The notes under the pieces were generated by a model. The model searched no databases. It worked only from the letters and a program-made list of their open reading frames with translations, and had not been told where the DNA came from. A DNA stretch of 64,000 nt, from the NCBI GenBank assembly GCA_019843655.1, contig JACDQD010000004.1, positions 4,464,001 to 4,528,000 on the forward strand, given 5' to 3'. Of this stretch, positions 47,530 to 59,809 are shown piece after piece (position 1 is the stretch's first letter; each line of letters opens with the position of its first letter). The position numbers and the translations under genes were made by a program. The DNA comes from Lethocerus indicus. Taxonomy: Eukaryota; Arthropoda; Insecta; Hemiptera; Belostomatidae.

Positions 47530-50330
47530 AAATCCCATACTATACCACGGCAGTGTACTTACACAGCCCGAAAATCGCGATACTTTCCATCGGAATTGAC
47601 GAATACGGCGGAGACGGCCAGATGGACGCGTGACCTTGAAGAAGAAAACCAATCGCCAAACCATACACCGAAATGTTCGTTTCCGTTTCACCCTGGGGTT
47701 ATGTTAAGGTCGGCAAGACGTACATTTTCGTCGGGACGGAAAGGTCAACGACCCCTCCGGAAGGTCGCAACCTGCAAGTCATCCCATCCACTAGCGATAA
47801 CTTAGATCAAACTTCCTACTATTTGTAGGCAAGGCCCCCCCAATAATTTATTTATAACGCGATCACCGATTTACTGTTTCGGCTATATTAAAAATTCGCA
47901 TACTTTACAGGAGATCATGAGGAACCGATCAGATACTAACCGACAATATCTGCAGTATACACGATTTACGAATACACGATTGGAATGCACGAATAGTCTG
48001 CGAAATATCGAATTCAAGCGTTAAACAGTAGATGCACAACGAAGATGACCTTGAGTTCAGATCTTCATCGTTGTCCGTCGATGAGGTACTCCGGTTCTTC
48101 CGATGACGGTCCACTTCCCAGCCTCCTTCACCGGGACAGAGCCGGCCTATGTGAATTCTGATGTGCGACCTTGAGAAAAGGGAAAAATTCAAGGTGTAGT
48201 CAGGAAAACTGCAGCGTCATCTCTAGCCCTTTAAACTTTCGATGTATTTTTTATTTTGAAAAATCTGTTTCAAAGCACAGAGAATGAAGTTTTTTCGCAT
48301 GCATGATTTACAACGAAGCATCTACTGCAGTGCTTAATGGAGGCGTCGATCTTTTCTTGTTGCGACCGAAGTCTAACTGTCCTTCCGGCAGCGGTCGTAT
48401 TAGTACATCTCATTTCTAGTGTAGAAAATTTAATAGTAACAGGAAAGACTGCAATTCGTTGTCGGGGCATAATAAATTCGGCGTTTACGACCTTGGTAGT
48501 ACCTGTGTCTAATGATCCTCTTGTTCCCCAGTCAATACTCAAGTGTTATATTCAAGTAGCGAGTGTTCGAAATACGTAGAATAATACGGTGGAGGCTGAA
48601 AAGTGAGTGGGCATCATTTTCGGTTGTGAATCGGCTGAAATGAATGGGGAGCGGCTGAGGTTGGGGGCCGGACGATCTGGGTCAACCCCGGACCTACCCC
48701 AAGACCGAACCTGTTAGGCCTCACTCCCAGAACCGCCTACAGTTCTTAACGAAACCGCCTTCATTATTCAATTATCGTCTGTTTTACAACGCCCTCAATC
48801 TCAGATACGATTGAAGGCGCATTTATCTCTACGTCCGATAAATTTTCGGTCGAATAAATTAATTTATTTATACCTACTTATCCTTTCGACGCGACAGGAT
48901 AAAAGATGGCGCATTTCGGAAACATTAAGTTGATAACTGTTGCAGTTTGTCGGCTTCTGGGATATGACCTTGAGAAATTAGTCGGCTCCCCGAGGGGAAA
49001 CGGTTGCTCTGATTTTGGTACTTTTTGGTCCTCCTGAGTCGTTATCTCGTCCCATTTGATGTTTTAACTTCCGACCGTGTAGGTCGATGACCTCCGCGCG
49101 AGAACCGCAGTCGCTCCCCCATGCTGAAGTGGCCGCGCGTACGCATTGAGAACTGCTGGTTTTATCATTGATATTTTCGTAGAATTTCGTAGGAACCTAT
49201 TAGAATTGATTAGGTAAATCGAATTCGTAGTTTTAACTTTCTGTAATGTCGGCTTCACTCGATAAAGTCACAGCCAGGCTAAATGTAGCCTTGAAATATA
49301 GATGATTTGCTACTTTTCCATATGTTAAACATGCGAGATCGTGAAATCAAATCACAGGCATTTATTATATGTGTATGGTCTTTGGGAATTCAGTGTGTTA
49401 TAACAGATTCACATTTGGGCCTGTCTTCTCGGCATTCAGCCTGTGTATTTAGGCTAAACTAAGCGCAAGTAATATCTAATGCTTAGCAATATTGGTAAAG
49501 ACAAATTGAGCATCTTATAAACACACATTTGGGGCTAAATTGGGATTCAATGATTCAATGTCACAAATCTTGGGCTGGAACATGTTCATAACACCTAAAA
49601 TTCGTCCTTCAGTTATCACTACTGTTGAAATTGTTTTCAATTTATATTAATATCGAACGGATTTATTGTTTTAAACATATTTTGTCGAAGGATTACCAAA
49701 AATGCCGGTAAAATCAAGAGTGAATTCTCATGGCCTTTCAAAAGATTGAGTCAAAACTCGGTAGAGAGCGTGCAAATCTCTCTTAGAGCGATGGATCCAA
49801 CTGCCTAAACGGCATTTAAAACTCACCAATCTGTATGTTATTTCAATTGTTTCCGAACTTTAAATACGTGTCCTTGACAAACCATTGTAATACCTTATGT
49901 CGGTTTTCAAACGATGTAGTGGTTGTGGGGACGCCATTTTAGAAGCATCAGATACTAACCTTTATGGAATCGAAGATTTTACGAATGACTGACTTTTCCG
50001 CCAAATGATCTGTAATATGCTTTGACGGGGAAACTGTTTTTCCAGGGAGACGCATAACCAGGGACTACACTCGAACTCCCTATGTATATATTTGACATGT
50101 TTTTGTTTAACGCAATATTCTTCTTAACATTCCCCGGATTCGCATCATTCACACCATGTTTCATAAATGTGAGTACACGCACAAATAGCAGATACTTTGA
50201 GTTTTCTGTCATAGTCTCGGTTGCTCGGCCATTAGCATGGGTTCCTGATATGTTCTATAGATATTTCATTACTCGTTCTGTCGGTTAGAACTTGAAGTTT
50301 ACGGAAGGCACCTCGTTCCATCCATCCAGT
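47530..50330. other. Non-coding, receptor-type sites
   Basis: No gene supported. TGACCTTGA lies at 47631, 48046 and 48965, with near matches at 48167 and 48488. A tail box GACCTACCCCAAG after a G-rich block lies at 48691-48703. The 14-mer ATCAGATACTAACC occurs at 47928-47941 and again at 49947-49960, each followed within 35 bp by TTTACGAAT. Confidence 0.4.
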
Positions 50331-50337
50331 ACACTAG

Positions 50338-50688
50338 GCTCCATCCAGGCATCCAAGTCCTCATCGAGTGTCCATCCAGAGGTTCATTCTTTGGACAAGA
50401 AAGCACTCGCCAATCTATCGTGACATGGGATCCCAATGGTTTACCAAACACAATCCGGTTCCAGCCCTTCATCGGAACATTTTCTATCAACTAGTAGATC
50501 TAGATCAACTACTGGGTACTAGGCCTAGGGACATGGGATGGACCAATGGGGAGCCGATGAGGATGGCCGGAGCGACTGAAGCCCAGAACGGAGGTTTGTT
50601 ATTGGTCGAGCCCAGAGGTCATTGGCTCCATTTCCCCCACTTGGGGGAGGTCATTTGCCCCAAAGTTCCCCCACCACGAGGGTTGGTT
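50338..50688 (+). CDS. Open frame, faint C-type-lectin-like end
   Basis: A frame of 116 codons without a convincing start. Its second half (GWTNGEPMRMAG, then GHWLHFPHLGEVICPK) recalls the W-D/NG-x-P, G-x-W and final VIC/FICE pattern of C-type lectin-like domains. The conserved inner cysteines are missing. The same bases contain two inverted head boxes of the dispersed element (50617-50640 and 50649-50675), so the resemblance is probably accidental. Confidence 0.13.
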
Positions 50689-50756
50689 TAGCGCCGGCCT
50701 CATACAGTGGCGCCTCCTGCATTCGATATCTGACACTTGCTCAACTCTCTGCTAGT

Positions 50757-50880
50757 CTCGTCCTAACTTCTGTTCTGTTTGGTGTTACACACTCTTCCGC
50801 TATTTTTTCTGTTTTTGTGACATCTCTCCGTCAATTCTTCTTCTTTCTCCTCTTCTTCTTCTACATCTCTTCTTCTCCAG
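50757..50880 (+). other. Long pyrimidine tract ending in CAG
   Basis: More than 100 bp of T/C-rich sequence (many TTCTTC and CTCTTC units) ends TTCTCCAG. It looks like a strong acceptor, but the frames after it are open for only 9 to 46 codons. No exon is supported. Confidence 0.4.
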
Positions 50881-50889
50881 ACTTCGTCT

Positions 50890-51985
50890 TCTTCCTGCCA
50901 AGAGGGAGTAAAGACGATCGGTTCCCTTGTCGTCGCTCCTGGCCTAGACTAGCCACTGAAATTTTATGGCTTGCGGTGCTGCAGGGTGAAGGAACGTTTT
51001 CCTTACTGCTGGCAAAATGAACAAAGACAAAATATAATGCAAAGCGGCCAACGTCAATAAACAATATTGTGCAGTCCACACAGCGCCGCTAAGACCGAAT
51101 GAAAAATTGTTGACGGTGGATCAGTGAACTGAAGTGAAATATGAAAACCAAAAAAATGGATTAAAATAAATGAGGTATGTAATACTAATATCGCAAAAAT
51201 CCCGCCTTTGTCCTTTATCGCTCTCCAGCCTTATTGAACCCATGGTCTCGAAGCGGTCATGGAAGATTCCGAGGTATTTCGAATCATATACGAGACTAGA
51301 GGTGGAGGCATTGAACATCAACATTCGCAACTATATAATCGTTCGCTCTCGAAAAGAATAGTTCCACGATGAATTACAAAAATGAAAAAATGGACAGTCA
51401 TTATTCATTTTATCATTAGGTAAGGAATATAAGTCGTATTAGTTATTCGCGACTTAATATTTATCATCCTTCGGAGAAGGCGTTGCCTTACAAATGTCTG
51501 CAACAGATTCGGGATGGATAAATATTTGCAAGCTAATCATTCCGTGCACTATCCGCACCATGTACCATGCGGTAGGATGCAGATCACATCGCTCCTGTCA
51601 GGTTCATCCTGTACCTTTGGGGACAACAGTATGCTATACACGATTCGCTACATCCAAATCATGGAATCCACGCGCAAATCGCTTGTGGTCGCATTACTCA
51701 GTGGCCATCTTCGCATCGTGAAATCGCACAAGGCTATTGTAGTTCGCTACGGAGATTTCTCTACTTAGCGATCCTTTCGAATGTAAAGAATGGAGGAGAC
51801 TCAAAATCATATCGGCCCCATGAAGGTGTCATGGAATCATGATGCCTCGCAGACTAGAGATGTACCGGCTTATGCGATTTGCATTTGTATATAGTTCGTT
51901 CTGTACAGTCTACAACAGTGTGTAAGAATTATTGGTGAAAAATGAAGCCCGATCTGATGGTTCGGTTAGGGCAACGCCTCACTGT
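50890..51985. other. Non-coding, no gene recognised
   Basis: Short frames only (for example 51514-51768). Nothing recognisable. Confidence 0.45.
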
Positions 51986-51992
51986 GGAAGAC

Positions 51993-52066
51993 ATTGAGGT
52001 AGGTCGTGATAGGTTACAGCAATGGTGGGGGGGGCCCGGGTCATTGCTCTCCAATCTCTCCCCACC
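51993..52066 (-). repeat. Dispersed head-tail element, minus copy
   Basis: On the minus strand the head is GGTGGGGAGAGATTGG followed by GCAATGACC (52066-52039), and the tail is GACCTACCTCAAT (52005-51993). The element has the same order of boxes as the two + copies. Further tail boxes on the minus strand lie at 52260-52272, 52429-52441 and, degenerate, 52690-52702. Confidence 0.55.
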
Positions 52067-52558
52067 ACTGTACCTCACAGTACCCAGCACCATAATCAAA
52101 ATTTACTCTTTTGTCCAATAATTGTAAGTGGGCCTAATTCATAAGCTCCAATCAGAAGTGTACTTTTTTTTACCAATTCTTTTGCCAATTTACTCATCAA
52201 GATTTATATTTGAGCGACCGTCGGGGCCGAGCATTGGGCGGTGGGTTGAGGAATTGAGCATTGAGGTAGGTCAGTGCTCCTTTGAGTTCTTTGACCCCAC
52301 ACCCCACCACTTCTTGGATGGAGGCTCCGCCCACCGAACTAGCGGACCAACCAGAGAGGGCCTTTGGAAACTAAATGGACTATTTACCCCTTGGAATATT
52401 TATACATCAAGGCCACATTGCAATAAGCATTGAGGTAGGTTAGGATGCTCGTCAGTTCGTTGCTCTTTGCTCCCGCCGAGCAGAACAAATCAAGGACTCA
52501 CTCAATCTTAGTCCTTGGAGGACTGACACTCAATGCTCGGTTTTCTCACCTCCTACTA

Positions 52559-52602
52559 GAGGTACTATTAGTGCCTCAAAGATGTACTATTAGTAGTACA
52601 TC
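52559..52602 (+). other. Two adjacent hairpins
   Basis: GAGGTAC (52559-52565) pairs with GTGCCTC (52571-52577), with one G-T pair. Three bases later GATGTACTA (52581-52589) pairs perfectly with TAGTACATC (52594-52602) across the 4-nt loop TTAG. Both stems are built on GTACTATTAG-like sequence. The flank TCCTACTAG resembles the flank of the hairpin at 40273. Confidence 0.5.
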
Positions 52603-52719
52603 AAATAATTTATCCCACTTCAAGTGGTAAAGAATGGAAGTACTATTCTTACTGTACTGTTTTGTTACCGAGGGACAAATATAACTTAAATTGAGATAGG
52701 TTAGGTATTCTTCCAGGTC

Positions 52720-55700
52720 TTCAGCTAGCATTTACTTCAAGACTGACGTTGTAGTCCCCATTTCTCGGGCAATTTAGGTGTTGCCGTGAACATGCATTCA
52801 TATTCGTGTCCTTCACATATATTTGATGTATAGAATTCCTTCTTCAGAGAAGACTATCAGGATTTTAGTGCTTAATAAGTAAAGAGATGGAGTAGGTTTA
52901 TAATTGTCATACTAATCATTGTTAGTAATCATTAGTTAACTCCGTTATATAATCTAACGTGTCACAATTCCGTTTATTAGACTTTTCGCTTTATTGTTCT
53001 TATTGTTGTGTTGCCAGATAGTCCACTTTATCGGTAGGCCGAATTTTCAGTATTTGGGCCGTCGCCATCGTTAGTTGCACATTAATCGAATATGGATCAC
53101 ATCAAATCGTAGTGAGGATAAACAATTGCAATATATATTGAAGCAGCGGTCGGTACCTTCGGGGCGTTTTTATAAAGCAGATGAGGGCGAAACAAATTTT
53201 TTATTTTCTTATGCGATTTCAGTCTGTTGAATGATTTATAGTTACAATAAGGTGCCGATTTACCATAGAATTGAAATTGCTAAGAGGCGTTTCTCAAAAA
53301 TGGGCCCTCAGCTATTGTTTTCCTATTATTTTTCTCGAAACCGAATATTTTATCCGGTGCATGAAACTATTTTCGTGTTTTCGAAATGTGTATGCAGGAT
53401 GTACTTGAAGTTGTTGGCGCTTTGAAAGGGTACCGGTTGGCGCCGCCAGCTCTGTTCATTAAACATGCAGTACTTTGACACCGACTGGTGTTTATTGAAG
53501 TAGGCTCGTTTTCTGTGTCTGCAATCTTGAATTTAGCCAGAGGCCATTGGCCCTGCCCCCCTACCACAAGAACCCTACAGAGCTGATCCCCTTCCCCCCT
53601 TCCCCCCTCACCATAATTGCCCCACGGAATCGGTCACAGCCGCAGTGCAAACTCATTTATGATAGGGTTATAAGGTTGAGGGAATGGTCGGGGATCATTG
53701 CGCCCTATCGGTCCCACCTCGGCATCTCGGCCGACCAATTTGTCATGCAGTGGCAGATATCTTTGCGGTTAACTTAACCGACCCGAACCATTATCTCAGC
53801 CGCTGAATATTCTTAAAAATAAACGAGTTTACAACAGACCTTCGTACTGTTCAGTACTCGGACGCGAAATACTTCCAATACCGAGTTCACACGCGCTACC
53901 GTTCTCGAAAATTAGAATAACAAACGCTGCGGTCGTTTCAGGGTGCCATTGAATTCAGAAACGCTCATTCGCTTTTCCCCTTGTCAATTTGAGAGTCTCC
54001 ACGCTTAAATATGTTATGTAGACGGAAGTGGCCAAATGATGTAGGAACATTCGGAGGTCGTTGTACCCAGTCCCCACTACAGGAACCACTCCTCCCACCA
54101 CACAGACCTTTCTCGGTTCCTGCTGCTCTCGCCCAATCCGAAGCCGGTTGCCGAATATATTGTGATCGGTTGCCGAGTGGAGGCGGCCCCGCTGACAGAA
54201 CCGCGTCGACGCTTCCCCCTCAGCCTTGTTTCAATCGTGCGATGGACGATGCCCCAGTGTCGCTTTTGCCGGCGTCGGTCTTCGTGGCTCGGAAATGAGT
54301 TAACACAGTGGTTCAGATTGTTGAAATGCTGCTTCTCAATTCTAAAATCGTATTTAAAAAAAAATATTTTACATACTGCAGGTCGGAATCCGTCCTTCGC
54401 AACAAGACTAATGGAAACATTGTCGTTCAATTTGTGTTACCGTGGCGAGTGCGGGTGATTTTTGTCACCTACCTGCATACTGTTTACTGGTGATTAGTGA
54501 TTATTTAGTGAATGTTTCGGGTGGGCGCGATAGACTTGTTTCAGAGTAATTCTATAATGGTGTAATCGTGCTGTTTCGTCTTTTCATTGTTATACGTCAA
54601 TTGGTAGTTGAACATTTGTCGTTGATAGTTTATATCGACATTTTTTATCGAATATTACTTGAATTATTAAGAACAGGCCGTTTCTACTAATACCCGTCGC
54701 ATATATAACCGTTTATTCGGTTAATGGGTTTAATCCGTATCTTACTTCGAACTAATCATATTAGCATTAGGCATCGTGGGTGTAATTTAAATGTAATTCA
54801 TTTCGTATATAAATAGGCCTTCGGGAAAGGTGAACATATTGAAAATGTTCTACCAGCAATATGTTGAATTTTAACGTTCCCGCATTTTCCGCGACACGTG
54901 ACTCTCCAAGTCAATGATCCGGGGTAATATGATAAATCCCCGACGAATCTTGGGCCAGTTCTTTCGCCAACTGTTTTCCATACCAGTCGTAAATCGGACC
55001 CCTGATATATTGTCCCGCTGCATGAATCCCGAATGAATCGCTCCAAGGATTTAGAAGCTCGGAATCTCCCATACTCGGCATTGGCCCGAGTGGAGATCAT
55101 TTTTATTGTCCACTGAAAACAACGTTTATACCGAAGATTCGTACTCCCATAATAATTTTATACGACTTTATCTGCCGGTTTTCCCATGCGAATAGCCATT
55201 TTCAAAGTGTTTGGCATCCAGTTTTCAAAACGATTAGAATGCATTTTATGTTTCCGTTTTTATCGTGATTGCTTCCCTGAATGTAATGTTCCTGAAGGCG
55301 TACAAGAAATCAAATCTTTCGTACGATTTGAATTCGTAACCATTATTTATTATCTGCGTCTTGTCCATCACACTCTTAAATTTCTATTAGGAGATAAAAT
55401 ATTTCTATAATGCGATTATAGTTTATAAAATTCAACATCGGTTGTTTTCCGCTTATTGTCTAGTCTTCGGCCCAAGTCATTTTTCAATGCGCTGAATGTC
55501 TCACAAATTTGATAACCTTAAATCCTCCTTCTTCAACTAGGTACCTCTCCCTTACCCATGCGAGCTTAAAGTAGGACTTTTCTCGGACTCTTGTGTCCTC
55601 TAGCCGATTGCTGTCTGATGGCGCCAACAGTGTTTCTAAACTTTGGTTTATCTTTTCCTGCCGGTTGGATATCTTCGACAGGGATATCTGTCTATATCAG

Positions 55701-58700
55701 GGACTCTATCTGTTGGACGTGCAGGGTGTGGGTTTATGTTCACGGTAGGAGGCACTTACGCATTCTCCAATCACTCAGGGACTTGTCTGTCTGCGGTCCC
55801 TTTCACAGCCCCAAGGGCCGCGGGGGGGGGGGACGGGTGGGTGGTTTGAATATTCAGTTAACTATTATTAACATTTGTGTCGACCGTTGGTGTGACAGTT
55901 ATCCCGGAGGGGAGGGGTAGTGGTGGCCGTCACCGGCCCCTCCTCTAAGCCTGCCCCGACGTCAATTCGGATATGAATTCCGCCTCTAATTATCGAAATC
56001 CTCTGACCGCGCGTCGTCATTACTGACAGGCGGAGGACGGCCCGCAAACCCGCGCCTTTGATAACTCCGCAACTTGATACCTGCTCGTCCTACCTGTTCC
56101 CTCCCTCCATCCCTCCCTCCCTCCCTCCACTCCACGCTCCCTTCTCCCTTTGACACTAGCCGCCACCGCCGCCATACCCCTAACCTCGCCGCCGCAACCC
56201 TAAGCTCAACTCTCCAGGGCTCGAACATTATTCTTACAACCGGTCAGCATTAGGGCCAAGTGCTGTTTCACTTTTATCGCATTGTCGACACTACCCGACG
56301 TTGAAAAATAGACGCGAATCCGGACACGAATACACTTGTAGTTCGGACGTCATGACAGCATATCATGACTCTGGCGGACCACCAGACTGGTGAATGTGAT
56401 AATATCTGGTCCAAAATAAAAGGTGAAGATATTGTAATAAATAAACGTCGGCGACCACACTGTTTGAGTACCTCACTCTCCTTATACTACTTTCAGTGGC
56501 GGAAAGTTGAAACCAGTCCGGCATTTGACCGGAAAAAATCTTGAGCATTACGTTCCTTACCATCGCAGAAGCGAATATCTCCATCTGGTTTCATGTATTT
56601 TTCTAATAAATCAGAATAAGTTCAGTGGTTATTAGTGTTCGGTAACAACAAACAGTGGTCAGTGAAACTGTCTGTAAGTTCTCATGCGCATTTAATAATA
56701 TTTTATGAACAGGTAAATGTAAGTCTGGTTCCCGCATTAAGTAGAATGTGAATGGTCGAAGTAACCCTTTATACAGAACTGGGAGCTTTAAAGCGGTTTT
56801 CCCAAAATTGTATCCTATTAAGGAAGAAAGTTCGAACCCAATCAGAATTAATTACGGAAGCGTTTTCAACGCATTCATAACCGACGGTTATAAAGCTAAT
56901 ATGAGAAAATAGTTTTTGAGAGTTGATGGGCCTATTAAAAAGAGGTTTTCTCTCCAATTTTATGATTATAAATTTCTTTTTTTTCTACCGGGCCACGATA
57001 CAATGCTCCCTGCGGAAATCCTAGTTTTATTTCTACTGGTCATTAAAGTTTATCCAGCATCAATGAGTTGATTAGTGTACATTAGTTCAAACTCCGACAG
57101 TCCCTTTGTGTCCGACGATCAACTGATAACACAAAATTCGGTAAACAGTTTAATTTGCGTGTTATTTAATCGCTTAATTAGATCGCATCCGCTACAACAG
57201 CAGCGCTAGATGTAGCGTGAAATAGTTTTGGCCCCCGGCACAATTTTCCGAACATGTTCGAAATTAAATTCAGCTTGTTTTTCGTTTCGACTTTTTGACT
57301 CGTTATTTCCAATTCAAAAGCCCAAAATTCAGTCCTGAAATCTTACGAACTTCAGTATTTGTATTTTGTAGCAAGAATGCGGGAATTTTTCTCGGACATT
57401 GGCCGCTGGTATGAAAACTGCGGAAAATTGGTCCATCATATTTAATGGCCGTGATACTTTCTTATTTGTATTAGTGTTTATGTTGCGTTATTTCGTTTTC
57501 TTAACTTCAGTCACAGTATTTTGGACTATGTATATTGAAAACATGTTTATTTTCGTTTGTTTGTACTTTTTCGGGCCGTTAGTAGAACTTTTAGTTTTGA
57601 ATTTGATGCACACATCGAAATATCGGTCTCACCCGGGGATTTCCGAGGGGGCGACTGTTCGCCGAGAGTTTGCACCTGGAATTCCGGTTTATCCGGTAAA
57701 GTGGTCCACGCCAATTGCGGTCGGGGCGCAACGAAAACGGATCGGCGTGCGTCACGGGCGTCAGATAAGATAGCTATCTGAAGAAGAGGAAGTGAGCGCG
57801 GTACTTCCATACCGAATAAGTGATGATGGGGGCCTCCCCCGCGCCTCTTTGAATACCCTATCGAGATTGACCCCCCCCCCACGATTCCCCCTGTCTATCG
57901 GAGACAACACAAGAGGTCTTTATTGATCCCGGATAACGAACGGCCATTGATTCCCGTCTCAATAGCCCTATATTCGCCCCCCCACAATGTTAAGTTTTGA
58001 CGCGCTCTATATAATTAAAGAATGGTCGTTTGTGTCGCCGCGCGCCAAGGATACGGCATTCTGGTCCAGACCTCCGGCATCCGATCGGTCTGAATATAGT
58101 CCGGCCTCTTATTCAGATTGCCATGCGACGTCCTCCCACGGACGCGTAGATGACGCGGACGCCTGAACGTAGTATACTCAGGTAATCAATGCCCCAGTGG
58201 CAAGAATTCTAAAAACAGTAAACTGGCCCCCTACATTATCGAGCCAACCTGAGACGGTAAAAGAAATAAATAATGATAGTTTAATAAAATAATTACTTAT
58301 TTTGTACTTATTCCGTTCAGTGTTCCGGTGAAAACCGTCTTGAGTTATTACCTCGGCCACAATTCGAAACTGGTGCTGCCATACGACCGCATAAAATGGG
58401 CGTAAAGTCTCAAGCGTGGGAGTTACGATGTCCCGAACCAATGCGGACGCCAAAAACAAATTTCTTAAATCTTTATTTACCCTTCTCACTCAATTTAACA
58501 AAAGGAAGCGCAACATTCGCGAGGTCCACTCGGTAATTTCCAATTCCTCCATTTAAATTATTGACGAAATATCGCCTACGTGAAGCGATTCTGAGTAATA
58601 TCGTTTCAATTCGGGATCGCAGCGCAAATGTACACTTTACGCGGCGGATGCGGTATTCTATTGGGCAATTATTCTTTTTTTTTACTGTTCAACGAGCGTA

Positions 58701-59720
58701 CCCGCTCGCCCACTAATTTGCCGGTGTCCCGTTAAAATTGGTGTCGATGGGTGTTATTAGGATATTAGGACGTAATCTGAAATGGGGAGGCCGGTCTCGG
58801 AGAGTGAATCATGCAGCCGGCCTGTGCAGTAAATGCGGTGATTCGGCGGCCAATAAAATATGCCTGGACCGGCCACCGAATGATCCGATTCTTTTGATGA
58901 TGCCCCGGCATAAATTACGTTGCCAACGATGTCTCCGGCCGTTAATATAAGCTCGCACAATCGTCATGTCTATTCAAAATAACTTTATTAACTTACAGCG
59001 CGATTCGACAATGTATTGTAGAATATATAGCGAAGGAATATATAGAGCTAGAACGAATACCGAACATCCGATTAATTACGTTGGATACGTTCCCGAAAAC
59101 GCATTACACGGGATATATAAAACACACACGCTTCTCTTTTATAGTTGGAATGAATGATAATCGTATTAGGCGATGGGAAAATTGTGTTCAAACACGCCTT
59201 CTGGCCTAGAGAAGGCTGACTCTCGGTAACGAGGACAATTAGTCGTCGCCTTAAAATTGTTTCTTCAAACAACCGATTGGAATTTTCAGTACCGAAACTC
59301 CTGAACTCCTTCTTAACGGTATAAGCGGGACGAGTACTCTCGTCAACGTCGCGAGTGTTCCGAAACCGAAGTTCTCCCGGTAGGGAATAGATAACTGTGT
59401 TTAATCTTTTCTCTCAAAGTATTCTCTTAGTAAATAGTCGCCCGGCGAAGATGCTTCCTCTCTGCAGTGCCATTATGCTCTTTAAGTATGGTGATCCTAA
59501 TTTTTGTTTCCTTTTTTTTTAATCACTCGGTACGCTATATTAGTTCTAGAAGTTTATTTAAAGCATTTTTTATAGTTATAATAGTAATACCAATATTGTT
59601 CACCATCTCAATGAGAGTTATTTCGTTGCTAACGGATTCATCACGGAGTTACCCCCGTTTCCGGGGATATGTATTTTAGTTTTCCTCTCGTCATTTCAAG
59701 CCATAAACCAGAGTCGTACT
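52720..59720. other. Non-coding, no gene recognised
   Basis: A head-box match on the minus strand lies at 53542-53565. A CCCT/CCTC repeat lies at about 56098-56130, G11 at 55822-55832 and C10 at 57871-57880. The hydrophobic frame at 57399-57773 comes from T-rich DNA and has no supporting signals. The frames at 54011-54458 overlap on both strands. Confidence 0.5.
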
Positions 59721-59726
59721 CCGGGC

Positions 59727-59806
59727 CCCTCTCTCTCTCTCTCTCTCTCTCCCCCCCTCTCTCTCTCTCCCCCCCCTCTCTCTCCCTCTCCCCCCCCCTC
59801 TCTCTC
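59727..59806. repeat. CT/C-rich compound tract
   Basis: About 80 bp of pure pyrimidine alternating (CT)n with C7-C8 runs. It is able in principle to form triplex structures. Confidence 0.95.
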
Positions 59807-59809
59807 GTA

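Noticed and set aside
47929..48192. Minus-strand frame with HIRIHIG, reminiscent of a C2H2 zinc-finger linker
   Set aside because: The paired cysteines are not in the right place and no second finger is present.
51993..52441. TGAGGTAG, the let-7 seed, in three places
   Set aside because: The rest of the let-7 sequence and a precursor hairpin are absent; the motif is the reverse complement of the tail box of the dispersed element.
57399..57773. Frame with two hydrophobic segments
   Set aside because: T-rich DNA gives Phe/Leu/Val-rich translations by default; no splice or start evidence.
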